DNA of 64,000 bases from Rhodobiaceae bacterium (lineage in GTDB: Bacteria; Pseudomonadota; Alphaproteobacteria; Parvibaculales; Parvibaculaceae): the NCBI GenBank assembly GCA_021404525.1, contig JAAWWE010000001.1, positions 248,001 through 312,000 on the forward strand, read 5' to 3'. A program made the translations under genes and the position numbers. Positions 1-8,596 of this stretch are shown here, in pieces. The notes beneath the pieces were generated by a model, which was not told the DNA's origin, ran no database searches, and worked only from the letters and a program-made list of their open reading frames with translations. How positions within the stretch are numbered: the first letter of the stretch is position 1; the number at the start of each line of letters is the position of its first letter.

Positions 1-493
1 TGCCCTCTGACAACAGGCGTCGTACGTGAAAATCTGGATGATCAACCCATTCACTCATAATGTTGAGGGCGCGCTCCTGATCTTCAATGAGGAAATACCG
101 CACATCAAACTCTGAAGAGAAGTGACCCGTCATATCTCTCAGGAGGTTGAGTGAGCCCTCGAAGTCCTTCAATCCGTGCTGCCCCACCACCATGCCAAGT
201 GGAAACATGCCCCAACCGGTAATTCCGTCGGCATCGCTCTGTTGGCCTTTTTCAGTTCCGTGTGGATGCAGCATCGCGCGAATGATTTTGGCGCGTTTTT
301 TTGGCGCAGACGGCAATGCCTCATGCAGGTGATCAGCGATGAGCTGCGCCCGATCTTTTAATTCTAATTCATCCAGATCTTTCAGGATGGAAGTCTCAAA
401 ACCCTTGGGTTCAAAGCCAGTGACCTGGAACTGCAATTGCGCGCTGATCTGTCGGACAAGGTCAGCAGAGATTCTGTTCTTGAACGGTTCCAT
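1..493 (-). CDS. DNA alkylation repair protein, AlkC-like (3' end beyond window)
   Basis: Reading the minus strand from an ATG at 493-491 gives 164 uninterrupted codons that run off the window start, so the C-terminus is missing. The protein begins MEPFKNRISADLV and contains a GWGMFPLG segment, a helical stretch with FDVRYFLIEDQERAL, and the end HPDFHVRRLLSEG. This pattern matches the N-terminal half of AlkC-type HEAT-repeat DNA glycosylases, which remove N3-alkylated purines. It is divergent from dusA with about 130 bases between the starts. The assignment rests on remembered family pattern only; catalytic residues lie outside the window. Confidence 0.75.
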   Translation of the reverse strand, partial: MEPFKNRISADLVRQISAQLQFQVTGFEPKGFETSILKDLDELELKDRAQLIADHLHEALPSAPKKRAKIIRAMLHPHGTEKGQQSDADGITGWGMFPLGMVVGQHGLKDFEGSLNLLRDMTGHFSSEFDVRYFLIEDQERALNIMSEWVDHPDFHVRRLLSEG

Positions 494-625
494 AGGGCTC
501 TGCCTGCTGAAATAACATCAGATTTTCGCGGTCTTGGTAGTCGAAGGCTCCTGCCACCAGACTGTCAGGAGAGTATAGAGCAGACGGACTTGCCGGGAGG
601 GAATAGCTCGGGCATAGATGTTCCT

Positions 626-1651
626 ATGAGCAAGATCCCTGAGCCCAGCCGCCGCTTCTCTGTGGCACCGATGATGGAGTGGACTGATCGTCATGATCGG
701 TTCTTCCTCAGGCTCATCACGCAGAAGGCCCTTCTCTATACAGAGATGGTGACAGCGCCGGCGATCATTCACGGGAAGCGGGACTATCTTCTCGGCTTCG
801 ATGAAGCTGAACACCCTGTCGCGGTGCAGCTTGGGGGTAGTGATCCGAAAGAGCTGACCGAAGCGGCGCGAATTGCCGAGGGGTACGGGTATGACGAGAT
901 CAATCTGAATGTTGGCTGTCCGTCAGATAGAGTGCAATCCGGCCGCTTTGGTGCCTGCCTTATGAAAGAGCCAGACCTGGTCGCGGACTGTGTCGCGGCT
1001 ATGTCCGCCGAGGTGACGGTGCCCGTGACGGTAAAATGTCGGATCGGGGTGGATGATCAGGACCCGCGAGAAGCCCTGCCAACCCTGATCGAAAAAGTGC
1101 GTGCCGCCGGGTGCCGGACAATCATCGTGCATGCCCGAAAGGCCTGGCTTGAAGGTCTGTCGCCCAAGGAAAACCGGACCGTGCCGCCGCTGGACTATGA
1201 GCTGGTCTACGAAATGAAACGAGCCTTTGCCGATCTTGAAATCTGTATCAATGGTGGCGTCACGACGCTCGACGAAACAGAAGAGCACCTAACCCAGGTT
1301 GATGGCGTGATGATGGGGCGCATGGCTTACGAACGCCCGTATGTTTTGGCAGGTGTTGACCAACGCCTGTTTGGCGTTGCAACGCCTGCCCGAACGCGTC
1401 ATGAAGTAATTGACGCCTTCCTGCCTTACATCGCGCGGCGACTGGAAGAAGGCGTGAACCTTCACGCCATGACCCGCCACATTCTGGGTCTCTTTCAGGG
1501 CATGCCGGGCGCGCGGGCCTGGCGGCGGCATATCAGTGAAAACGCCTATAAAAAGGGTGCCGATATCTCCGTGGTTACCGAGGCATTGTCGAAAATTCAA
1601 ACAAACGCGACAGCTGAGCCGTCAGGCGACGTCGAACGCGTGGGGACTTAA
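626..1651 (+). CDS. dusA: tRNA-dihydrouridine(20/20a) synthase DusA
   Basis: Flavoenzyme that reduces uridine 20/20a in the tRNA D-loop with NADPH. The 341-residue protein starts with SVAPMMEWTDRH (residues 12-23), the FMN-barrel signature of DusA, and carries NVGCPS with the catalytic Cys at 98, followed by FGACLM. The AYERPY segment and the helical C-terminal tRNA-binding domain are present, so it is full length. The open frame extends 63 codons upstream, but that part has no family similarity and overlaps the divergent AlkC-like start, so the ATG at 626 is preferred. Its Shine-Dalgarno is weak. The sulfite-exporter-type gene follows after 3 bases, suggesting co-transcription. Confidence 0.93.
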   Translation: MSKIPEPSRRFSVAPMMEWTDRHDRFFLRLITQKALLYTEMVTAPAIIHGKRDYLLGFDEAEHPVAVQLGGSDPKELTEAARIAEGYGYDEINLNVGCPSDRVQSGRFGACLMKEPDLVADCVAAMSAEVTVPVTVKCRIGVDDQDPREALPTLIEKVRAAGCRTIIVHARKAWLEGLSPKENRTVPPLDYELVYEMKRAFADLEICINGGVTTLDETEEHLTQVDGVMMGRMAYERPYVLAGVDQRLFGVATPARTRHEVIDAFLPYIARRLEEGVNLHAMTRHILGLFQGMPGARAWRRHISENAYKKGADISVVTEALSKIQTNATAEPSGDVERVGT

Positions 1652-1654
1652 GCC

Positions 1655-2494
1655 ATGGAGTTTATGGGACTGGAGCTCGGCGAACTGATCTTGTTCGCGG
1701 GTGCGCTGCTGGTGACCGGTGTTATTGCAGGCATTCTCGCGGGGCTATTGGGTGTCGGCGGCGGCATTGTGATTGTGCCGGTGCTCTTTCACATGTTTAC
1801 CCTGATCGGGATTGACGAAAGCGTGCGTATGCATCTCGCTGTTGGCACATCGCTTGGGACGATTATTCCCACATCCATTCGCTCGGTGCGGGCCCATCAC
1901 AAAAAAGGGGCGGTTGATATCGACCTGCTTAAGCGTTGGGCTTTGCCCATGCTCATCGGCGTCGCAATCGGCACCGCCGTCGCGGCCTACGTGAATGGCG
2001 CAATGCTGACAGCCGTCTTTGCTACCGTGGCACTTCTTGTTGCCTTCAATATGGCCTTCGGTAAAGAAGAGTGGCGCCTGGGAGACGAATTGCCAGGACC
2101 GGCGGGGCAGGGCGCCATCGCCAGTTCCATCGGGGGCGTATCAGCCATGATGGGCATTGGGGGCGGCACCTTCGGCGTCACCATAATGACGCTTTTCGGC
2201 AAACCAATTCATCAGGCGGTGGCGACTTCCGCTGGCTTGGGGCTTCTAATCTCAGTGCCCGGCGCCATTGGCTTTATGATATCCGGCATCGGCGTGGAGG
2301 CGCGCCCAGCGTTGAGCGTCGGCTATGTCAATCTGATCGGGCTAGCGCTGATTGTACCAGCGACCGTCCTGGCTGCACCTTGGGGTGCAAATTTGGCCCA
2401 CGCGATTAGCCGCAAAGCACTGGCGCGCGCTTTTGCGTTCTTTCTGCTTCTGACATCTCTCAGAATGTTTTACGGCCTGTTCAACGGTGTCTGA
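1655..2494 (+). CDS. TauE/SafE (TSUP) family inner-membrane permease
   Basis: 279-residue polytopic membrane protein with the two-fold TSUP repeat: GVGGGIVIVPVL near residues 33-44 and a second GIGGGTFGV near 168-176, each followed by hydrophobic helices. Members export sulfite, sulfoacetate or related organosulfur anions; the substrate here cannot be read from sequence. It begins 3 bases after dusA and ends next to the stop of the convergent phosphomannomutase gene. Length and repeat structure are normal for the family. Confidence 0.85.
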   Translation: MEFMGLELGELILFAGALLVTGVIAGILAGLLGVGGGIVIVPVLFHMFTLIGIDESVRMHLAVGTSLGTIIPTSIRSVRAHHKKGAVDIDLLKRWALPMLIGVAIGTAVAAYVNGAMLTAVFATVALLVAFNMAFGKEEWRLGDELPGPAGQGAIASSIGGVSAMMGIGGGTFGVTIMTLFGKPIHQAVATSAGLGLLISVPGAIGFMISGIGVEARPALSVGYVNLIGLALIVPATVLAAPWGANLAHAISRKALARAFAFFLLLTSLRMFYGLFNGV

Positions 2495-3994
2495 TCAGAT
2501 TTTCTGATCATACTCGCCAACATCCGGCTCTTCTGCGAGAAGCGCGTCCAACGTGTCGAACATGGCTTTTTTGTTGGCGTCTGAAGTCGGACTCTCGACA
2601 ACAACTACCAGGCCCGGTTTGTTCGATGACGCGCGGATCAGGCCCCACGTGCCGTCCTCTACTGTCACCCGAACGCCATTCACGGTGACGACACTCCGGA
2701 TAGGCTGGCCAATCAGCTGATCACCCTTTTCCGCCATGTTCTGGATGCGCGCGATGATGCGATCCACGACGCCATATTTTTTGTCGTCCGGGCAGTGGGG
2801 CGACATGGTGGGCGATCCCCAGGTTTTCGGAAGTGCACGTTTCAGGTCTGCCATGCTCTGGTCGGGTGCCCGGTCGAGCATGTCGCAGATCGCGATGGCT
2901 GACACCAGTCCGTCATCATAACCACGGCCAATCGGCGGGTTGAAGAAATAGTGTCCGCTCTTCTCAAAACCAACCAGCGCGTCCAATTCATGCGCGCGGC
3001 GCTTAATGTAAGAGTGACCGGTTTTCCAGTAATCCGTCTTGGCACCGTTTTCGATCAATACCGGGTCAGTTAGGAACAGGCCCGTCGACTTCACATCCAC
3101 GACAAACTGCGCACCATCATGATTTGCAGATAGGTCCCGTGCCAACATCACGCCAACCTTATCGGCGAAAATCTCTTCGCCTTCATTGTCAACGACGCCG
3201 CAGCGATCACCATCTCCATCGAAGGCGAGGCCCACATCAGCACCAGTTTCAAGAACCTTGTCCCGCATCGCATGGAGCATTTCCATGTCTTCCGGGTTTG
3301 GGTTGTAGCGAGGGAAGCTATGGTCCAGCTCGCAATCAAGCGGGATCACCTCAACACCAATGCCTTCAAGAACCGGCGGCGCGAAGATGCCAGCAGTGCC
3401 ATTGCCACAGGCAGCAACCACTTTGAGCTTGCGCTTTATCTTGGGGCGATCAATCAGGTCGGCAATGTACCTGTCCCGCATGTCAGTAACGTAGGTGTAA
3501 CTCCCGCCAGGGCGCGCCTGATAGGTGCCGTTCAGAACAATTTCACGAAGCGCGCTCATTTCGTCTGGCCCGAAGGTAAGAGGACGGGCAGCACCCATTT
3601 TCACCCCGGTCCAGCCATTTTCATTGTGGCTTGCGGTGACCATGGCAACTGCAGGCACATCCAATGCAAACTGGGAGAAATAGGCAGTGGGTGAAAGGGC
3701 CAGGCCGATATCAAAAACTTCTGCGCCAGCCGCCATCAGGCCATTCATCAGCGCCTGCTGGATCGAGCCGGAATAGGAACGATAGTCATGCCCCACAGAG
3801 ATCCGAGGGTCGACTTTCAAATCGTGTAACAAAGTCCCAAGACCCATGCCCAGCGCCTGAATGCCGCGCAGATTGATTTCATCTGGGAAGAGCCAGCGGG
3901 CGTCATACTCGCGAAACCCTTGCGGGGCGACGAGAGGTGCTGTCTCAAACTCTTCGGAGTTCGGCGCAATCGAAGGGCTGGGCTTAGGCAACAT
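2495..3994 (-). CDS. phosphomannomutase/phosphoglucomutase (alpha-D-phosphohexomutase)
   Basis: Interconverts hexose 6- and 1-phosphates (mannose and/or glucose) for sugar-nucleotide and envelope polysaccharide synthesis; cytoplasmic. The 499-residue protein has the phosphoserine loop TASHNENGW with Ser122, the metal loop DGDGDR at 259-264, a sugar-binding GFEKSGHYF stretch and the C-terminal phosphate-binding RASSNKP, in normal order. I chose the ATG at 3994 because AAGGA lies about 10 bases upstream; the frame is open 13 codons further. The N-terminal 25 residues are low-complexity and likely disordered. It is close to AlgC/ManB-type bifunctional enzymes; specificity is uncertain. Confidence 0.9.
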   Translation of the reverse strand: MLPKPSPSIAPNSEEFETAPLVAPQGFREYDARWLFPDEINLRGIQALGMGLGTLLHDLKVDPRISVGHDYRSYSGSIQQALMNGLMAAGAEVFDIGLALSPTAYFSQFALDVPAVAMVTASHNENGWTGVKMGAARPLTFGPDEMSALREIVLNGTYQARPGGSYTYVTDMRDRYIADLIDRPKIKRKLKVVAACGNGTAGIFAPPVLEGIGVEVIPLDCELDHSFPRYNPNPEDMEMLHAMRDKVLETGADVGLAFDGDGDRCGVVDNEGEEIFADKVGVMLARDLSANHDGAQFVVDVKSTGLFLTDPVLIENGAKTDYWKTGHSYIKRRAHELDALVGFEKSGHYFFNPPIGRGYDDGLVSAIAICDMLDRAPDQSMADLKRALPKTWGSPTMSPHCPDDKKYGVVDRIIARIQNMAEKGDQLIGQPIRSVVTVNGVRVTVEDGTWGLIRASSNKPGLVVVVESPTSDANKKAMFDTLDALLAEEPDVGEYDQKI

Positions 3995-4111
3995 GCGAAC
4001 TGATCCTTTGCATTCTGCAATTCCCGCTTGCAAACCGAAGCGGCGCAGGTCTTATACAGATATTTGGGTAAAGGGTCTGCGAAATTGAGGCCACAGTGCT
4101 CGACGTCGCAA

Positions 4112-4807
4112 TTATTCCCGCAGCATGAGCCTGTCACCAGAAAGCTCGACTGCGCTCAGTTCACTGAGAAAGCTCATTCCCAGGAGCGACTGGGAAAGAC
4201 CACCCTGAGACACGGATGCTCGCACATCCTGCACGGTAATCGAGCCGACCGAGATTTCATAAAGCGTAACAACGGCTGCATAGGCTGTGCCGTTGGCAGT
4301 CTGATAGGGGATGCGATAGTCAAGCTCGTCCAAATCAAACCCAAGGCGCTGTGCATCAAATGGGGTGAGCGCAACATGGCTCGCGCCGGTATCGACCAGG
4401 AAACGTACATGGGTCCCGTCCACATTGGCGTCCGCAAAAAAGTGCCCATTACCAGTCCCCCCAAGACTGACGACGCCTGGTTGGCTGTGGACAGCGGGTT
4501 TTGCCAAATGCTGCACAGCCGGGAGAGGGAGGATATGGGTCAGGTCTTGGCGATGGGCATATCCGATGACCAGAGTGAGCGCGATGGCGACCCAGCTCAT
4601 AGCTTGGCGCAGCGCAAACCCCGCATTTGCCCGCCAACCAACAAGAACGCTGACCGCCACAAGGCCCAGCAGGCCCGCAGCCGGGAGCACCGGTGATTGA
4701 TGCTGCAGGGGTGCAACCAGCGCTGGCTGCATTTGCAGCGCGGCAAATAGAAAGGCGGTAAACGTAAGCCCGGCCAGCCCAGCCCATGTCCATGTGTTTC
4801 TTCGCAT
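4112..4807 (-). CDS. membrane-anchored retropepsin-like aspartic protease (TIGR02281-type)
   Basis: 231-residue protein with three predicted N-terminal membrane helices (about 9-25, 43-58, 69-84) followed by a soluble single-lobe aspartic protease domain. The active-site DTGAS is at 139-143 in FLVDTGASHV, and a hydrophobic-hydrophobic-Gly flap partner (SLLGMSFL) lies near the C-terminus. Single-lobe enzymes act as homodimers; this clan AA family is widespread in Alphaproteobacteria and of unknown substrate. The ATG at 4807 sits directly before the first helix; an upstream in-frame TTG at 4858 would add 17 polar residues. It is divergent from cobA. Confidence 0.85.
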   Translation of the reverse strand: MRRNTWTWAGLAGLTFTAFLFAALQMQPALVAPLQHQSPVLPAAGLLGLVAVSVLVGWRANAGFALRQAMSWVAIALTLVIGYAHRQDLTHILPLPAVQHLAKPAVHSQPGVVSLGGTGNGHFFADANVDGTHVRFLVDTGASHVALTPFDAQRLGFDLDELDYRIPYQTANGTAYAAVVTLYEISVGSITVQDVRASVSQGGLSQSLLGMSFLSELSAVELSGDRLMLRE

Positions 4808-5013
4808 GAGCTGATTATGAGCACTGGTCTTTGCTGGAGAGTGAACAATAAGCGGCAAATTCTAAGGGTTTTAAGTTTACCTAAGCGCCGATTTAGGTTG
4901 TTTTCCGCCTGAAACCGCCCCATTCATAGATTTCAGCTTGATAGCGCCTGTTTGGCATCCTATTTACGTGTTTCAATCGGATAAATACTAGTTTCACATC
5001 AAAGAAACGTAAA

Positions 5014-5910
5014 ATGAGCGAAGCGGACAAAATTGTGCCTCTTGCAGGCGCCCGAGGCAAAGCGACATCTAACTCAGTCGTGGGTCTTGAGCTGCCCACA
5101 TTTGAGTCTGGTTGGGTTTGGCTTGCAGGGGCTGGCCCCGGGGACCCAGGTCTGCTCACATTGCACACAGTAAACGCGCTGCAACAGGCGGACGTCATCG
5201 TCCACGACGCTCTCGTAAGCCAAGAGATTCTCGCGCTCGCGTCGCCCGGTACTGAAAAATTCTATGCGGGCAAGCGCGGCGGCAAGCCGAGCGCCAAGCA
5301 GCGCGACATTTCAGCAAAACTCATTGAGCTGGCACGACAGGGCAAACGTGTATTGCGCTTGAAAGGCGGCGACCCGTTCGTATTTGGCCGCGGCGGCGAA
5401 GAAGCACTTAGCCTTGTTGAGGCTGGCATTCCTTTCCGGGTGATCCCGGGCGTCACAGCAGGCATTGGCGGCCTGGCCTATGCAGGCATTCCGGCGACCC
5501 ATCGCGACACCAATCACGCGGTGACCTTTGTCACGGGCCATATGGCAGGCGGCGATGTGCCGGAAAATCTTGATTGGGCGGCAATCGCAAAAGGCTCGCC
5601 TGCCATTGTGCTCTACATGGCCTTGTCCCATCTCGATGCGATTGTGAAGCTCCTCCTCGAGAATGGCCGTCTCCCAAGCGAACCGATCGCTTTTGTGCGG
5701 AACGCAAGCTTGGCCGATCAGGAAGTGCTGGAAGCAACGCTTGGCGGCGCCGTGAGCGAAGTGGAACGCACGGGCTTCAAGGGCCCCGCCATTATTGCCA
5801 TTGGTGAGATTGTCAGTATGCGCCAAAGTCTCGATTGGCTTGGCGCGTTAAACGGAAAAGTGCTGAAAACAGACCCGCTCGGAACACGCGCGGTCGAAGA
5901 TAGCGCGTAA
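5014..5910 (+). CDS. cobA: uroporphyrinogen-III C-methyltransferase (SUMT)
   Basis: SAM-dependent methylation of uroporphyrinogen III at C2 and C7 to precorrin-2, the branch to siroheme and cobalamin. The 298-residue protein carries GAGPGDPGLLT (39-49), GGDPFVFGRGGEE (118-130) and PGVTAG (145-150), the standard tetrapyrrole-methylase motifs. It lacks the CysG dehydrogenase/chelatase half and has about 30 extra N-terminal residues. A DUF1289 gene ends 3 bases beyond its stop on the other strand, and a CobT-like gene follows, so a tetrapyrrole/corrinoid context is likely, although no other cob gene is in the window. Confidence 0.93.
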   Translation: MSEADKIVPLAGARGKATSNSVVGLELPTFESGWVWLAGAGPGDPGLLTLHTVNALQQADVIVHDALVSQEILALASPGTEKFYAGKRGGKPSAKQRDISAKLIELARQGKRVLRLKGGDPFVFGRGGEEALSLVEAGIPFRVIPGVTAGIGGLAYAGIPATHRDTNHAVTFVTGHMAGGDVPENLDWAAIAKGSPAIVLYMALSHLDAIVKLLLENGRLPSEPIAFVRNASLADQEVLEATLGGAVSEVERTGFKGPAIIAIGEIVSMRQSLDWLGALNGKVLKTDPLGTRAVEDSA

Positions 5911-5912
5911 CT

Positions 5913-6107
5913 CTATTCCGGCGCGACGAGTCCAGCTTCCGCAAAGCGCCCGGCGAGTTCATCCATTATGACATCGCGCTCTTCGTGGCTGTATTGGCTC
6001 CAGCCACCGATCTCTTTCAGCGTACGACCGCATCCGCGACAAAAACCCATACGTCCATCGACTGCACAGAGCCGTTTGCAGGGGCTTTTGATGGGATCAG
6101 TCGACAT
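5913..6107 (-). CDS. DUF1289 small Cys-rich protein
   Basis: 64-residue protein with four cysteines at 10, 14, 23 and 26 in the pattern SPCKRLC ... GFCRGCGRT, then a short helical tail with the WSQYSHEERD segment typical of DUF1289. The cysteines probably bind a metal, but the family has no established function. The ATG at 6107 is preferred because a GAGAGA stretch precedes it; the frame is open 19 codons further without family similarity. It lies antisense between cobA and the CobT-like gene and overlaps neither. Confidence 0.85.
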   Translation of the reverse strand: MSTDPIKSPCKRLCAVDGRMGFCRGCGRTLKEIGGWSQYSHEERDVIMDELAGRFAEAGLVAPE

Positions 6108-6217
6108 GGGTTCATTCTCTCTCTTGAAGTCGCGACCATACAAGCCAAGGCTGGATTTGGCCATTGGGCTCTGAACGCTCTATATAGCTCACCAAATGTT
6201 AAAGTCAGGAGCCACCG

Positions 6218-7189
6218 ATGGACCGCGCCGCAACCGGCCTGCCGTTTGATGATATTCGCCGATTGATTGAGGGACCGCCGCTTCCCGACACTGAAGCTGC
6301 CGACAGCGTGCGCACCCAGAGCGAGTCAGGCCTGGGCAAACTTCAAGAGCTTGGCGAGTGGCTGGCCGCCTGGCAGGGCCGCCCTGATCCTGCAATCACG
6401 CAGCCACTGGTCGCGGTTTTTGCCGCAAATCACAACATTCTCGACCAGGATGTCGCCGAAAACCCTATGTCGGCGACCCAGGAGCGCGTGGAGCTCATCG
6501 CCGCTGGTGGGGCGGCGGTCTCCCGCGCGGCCCTTCAGAGCAATGTTGGCCTGAAAGTTTTTGACCTGGCTCTGGATCTGCCAACTCCCGATATCACGCG
6601 CGAAGACGCGCTGGACGAGGCAGCTTGTGCTGCCACCATGGCCTTTGGCATGGAAGCCATTGCCGGGGGGGCGGACCTTCTTTGTGTGACCGATATTGGT
6701 GTCGGGAATCGCACGGTCGCAGCTGCCCTTGCTTTGGCGCTTTTTGGCGGGACGGCAGAAGAGTGGCTGCCGGGGGAGCCAACAGACATAAAAGGACAGA
6801 ACCAAAAACACGCTGTGGAGACCGCCATTGCCCGACTCGGGGGCGATACGACTGACCCCTTGGAAGTACTCCGTCGGGTCGGGGGGCGCGAATTTGCCGC
6901 AATCGCTGGTGCAATCCTGGCGGCTCGCTATCAGAAAATCCCGGTTCTTCTTGATGGCCCGGTTTCCGTCGCGGCAGCTGCTGTTCTGAGGGCATTGAAC
7001 CCGGCAACGATTGCGCATTGTCGCGCAACCCATTCAGATGCAGACAGCGGCCATCAACGCCTCTTGACGGAACTGGGGTTAGAGCCACTTCTTGATCTCG
7101 AACTGCGCGGCAGCAGTGGCTTGGGCTCGGTCCTGGCAGTCGATCTGTGCAGATCTGCTGCCATCGCTGTTCAGAAACCAGGCGCTTAG
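6218..7189 (+). CDS. cobT: CobT-like nicotinate-nucleotide:base phosphoribosyltransferase homologue, altered active site
   Basis: CobT enzymes transfer the phosphoribosyl group of nicotinate mononucleotide to dimethylbenzimidazole for the lower cobalamin loop. This 323-residue protein has the family fold signals FAANHNI (68-74), FDLALDLPTPD (115-125), GGREFAAIAGAILAA (222-236), IPVLLDG (241-247) and SGHQ (277-280). It departs from the family at two key places: the usual GEMGIGN is TDIGVGN (Asp159), and the usual C-terminal LGEGSGA reads RGSSGLGS, placing Ser300 where the catalytic Glu is expected. An AGGAG precedes the ATG. It may be a paralogue with changed substrate or no transferase activity. 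Confidence 0.78.
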   Translation: MDRAATGLPFDDIRRLIEGPPLPDTEAADSVRTQSESGLGKLQELGEWLAAWQGRPDPAITQPLVAVFAANHNILDQDVAENPMSATQERVELIAAGGAAVSRAALQSNVGLKVFDLALDLPTPDITREDALDEAACAATMAFGMEAIAGGADLLCVTDIGVGNRTVAAALALALFGGTAEEWLPGEPTDIKGQNQKHAVETAIARLGGDTTDPLEVLRRVGGREFAAIAGAILAARYQKIPVLLDGPVSVAAAAVLRALNPATIAHCRATHSDADSGHQRLLTELGLEPLLDLELRGSSGLGSVLAVDLCRSAAIAVQKPGA

Positions 7190-7302
7190 TTCCCTTGCAG
7201 ATTGACAGTTTGTCAGTAAAATCCGGCCAAATCTAATCGCCGGAGACCCCCCTTCGGCAATTGGGCAGAATGCCCAGCCAGAACACCCAGGAGGTACTTC
7301 CT

Positions 7303-8493
7303 ATGGACATGAGTTTCTCGTCAGAAGATCTGGCGTTTCGCGATGAAGTCCGCACCTTCATCGACGAAAACTATCCACGCATCACAAATACGCGGTCTCG
7401 CGGTGACATGAGCCGTGACGACATGCTCGCCTGGCACAAGATCCTCGCAAAGAAGGGCTGGGTTGCACCGCATTGGCCAGCGGAGCATGGCGGCTCAGGC
7501 TGGACCATCACGCAGCGCTACATCTGGAATGAAGAATGCGCGCGTGCTGAAACCACACCATTGCTTCCTTTCGGCCTCTCCATGGTCGGCCCGGTGATCT
7601 ACACCTATGGCAATGAAGAACAGAAAAAGCGGTTCCTGCCAGGTATCTACAATGGCGAGGACTGGTGGTGTCAGGGCTATTCTGAGCCTGGTGCGGGGTC
7701 TGACCTTGCGTCGCTGAAGACGAAAGCCGTCCGCGAGGGTGACCATTACATCATCAATGGTCAGAAAACCTGGACAACGCTGGCACAGTTCGCCGACTGG
7801 ATGTTCTGCCTCGCGCGCACCGATCCCGATGCGAAGATGCAGGAAAGCATCTCCTTCTTCCTGATCGACATGAAGACGCCCGGCATTGAAGTCCGTCCCA
7901 TCATCACGATGGATGGCGCGCATGAGGTGAATGAGGTTTACCTCGACAATGTCAAAGTGCCTGCTGAGAACATGATCGGCGAGGAAAACAAAGGCTGGAC
8001 TTACGCTAAGTTCCTCTTGGGCAATGAGCGCTCCGGGATTGCTGGCGTGGCTCGTTCGAAAAAGGCCGTCGAACGGTTGAAAAACATCGCAGGCAGCGAA
8101 CTGCTTGATGGCGAACCGCTTATCAAGGACGGTGAGTTTGGTCGGAAGATTGCAGAAGTAGAGATCGACCTCTCAGCGCTGGAAGTGACAGAATTGCGCA
8201 CGCTCGCCGCGGAAAGCCGCGGGCAGGGGCCTGGGCCTGAAAGCTCCATCCTCAAGATCAAAGGGACCGAAATCCAGCAGCGGATCACGGAGCTTGCTCT
8301 GGAAGCTGTCGGGAACTACGCCTTTGTATATGCGCCACATGGTCAGCAAGAAGGCGACAATGCCTTCACACCAGGGCCTGAATACTCAATTGGGGTGGCC
8401 CAGAACTATCAGAACATGCGGAAAACGTCGATCTATGGCGGATCGAACGAAATTCAGCATAACATTATTGCCAAAATGGTGTTGGGCCTCTAA
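7303..8493 (+). CDS. acyl-CoA dehydrogenase, first of an adjacent unlike pair
   Basis: FAD-dependent oxidation of an acyl-CoA thioester to the 2-enoyl-CoA. The 396-residue protein has the N-terminal helical domain, the flavin segment WWCQGYSEPGAGSDLASL (121-138), the beta domain with TWTTLAQFADW, and the C-terminal SIYGGSNEIQ. The position that is Glu in the medium-chain-type YEGTS motif is Gly here, as is common in FadE-like and heteromeric enzymes. The ATG at 7303 follows a strong AGGAGG; the longer frame from 7261 is not supported. It is close to the protein at 12780 and is followed after about 100 bases by an unlike dehydrogenase. Confidence 0.92.
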   Translation: MDMSFSSEDLAFRDEVRTFIDENYPRITNTRSRGDMSRDDMLAWHKILAKKGWVAPHWPAEHGGSGWTITQRYIWNEECARAETTPLLPFGLSMVGPVIYTYGNEEQKKRFLPGIYNGEDWWCQGYSEPGAGSDLASLKTKAVREGDHYIINGQKTWTTLAQFADWMFCLARTDPDAKMQESISFFLIDMKTPGIEVRPIITMDGAHEVNEVYLDNVKVPAENMIGEENKGWTYAKFLLGNERSGIAGVARSKKAVERLKNIAGSELLDGEPLIKDGEFGRKIAEVEIDLSALEVTELRTLAAESRGQGPGPESSILKIKGTEIQQRITELALEAVGNYAFVYAPHGQQEGDNAFTPGPEYSIGVAQNYQNMRKTSIYGGSNEIQHNIIAKMVLGL

Positions 8494-8596
8494 CACATAA
8501 GCCCAATAGCCAATTAAAGGGTGTCGCCTGTGGAGCAATCTGCGCGCGACACCTCAAAAAAACACAGCAGAGCGACGACCGCAGGGAAGAACCATC

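Noticed and set aside
4808-5013. Possible cobalamin riboswitch ahead of cobA
   Set aside because: The 206-base interval has no B12-box-like conserved sequence or complex GC stem set that I can see.
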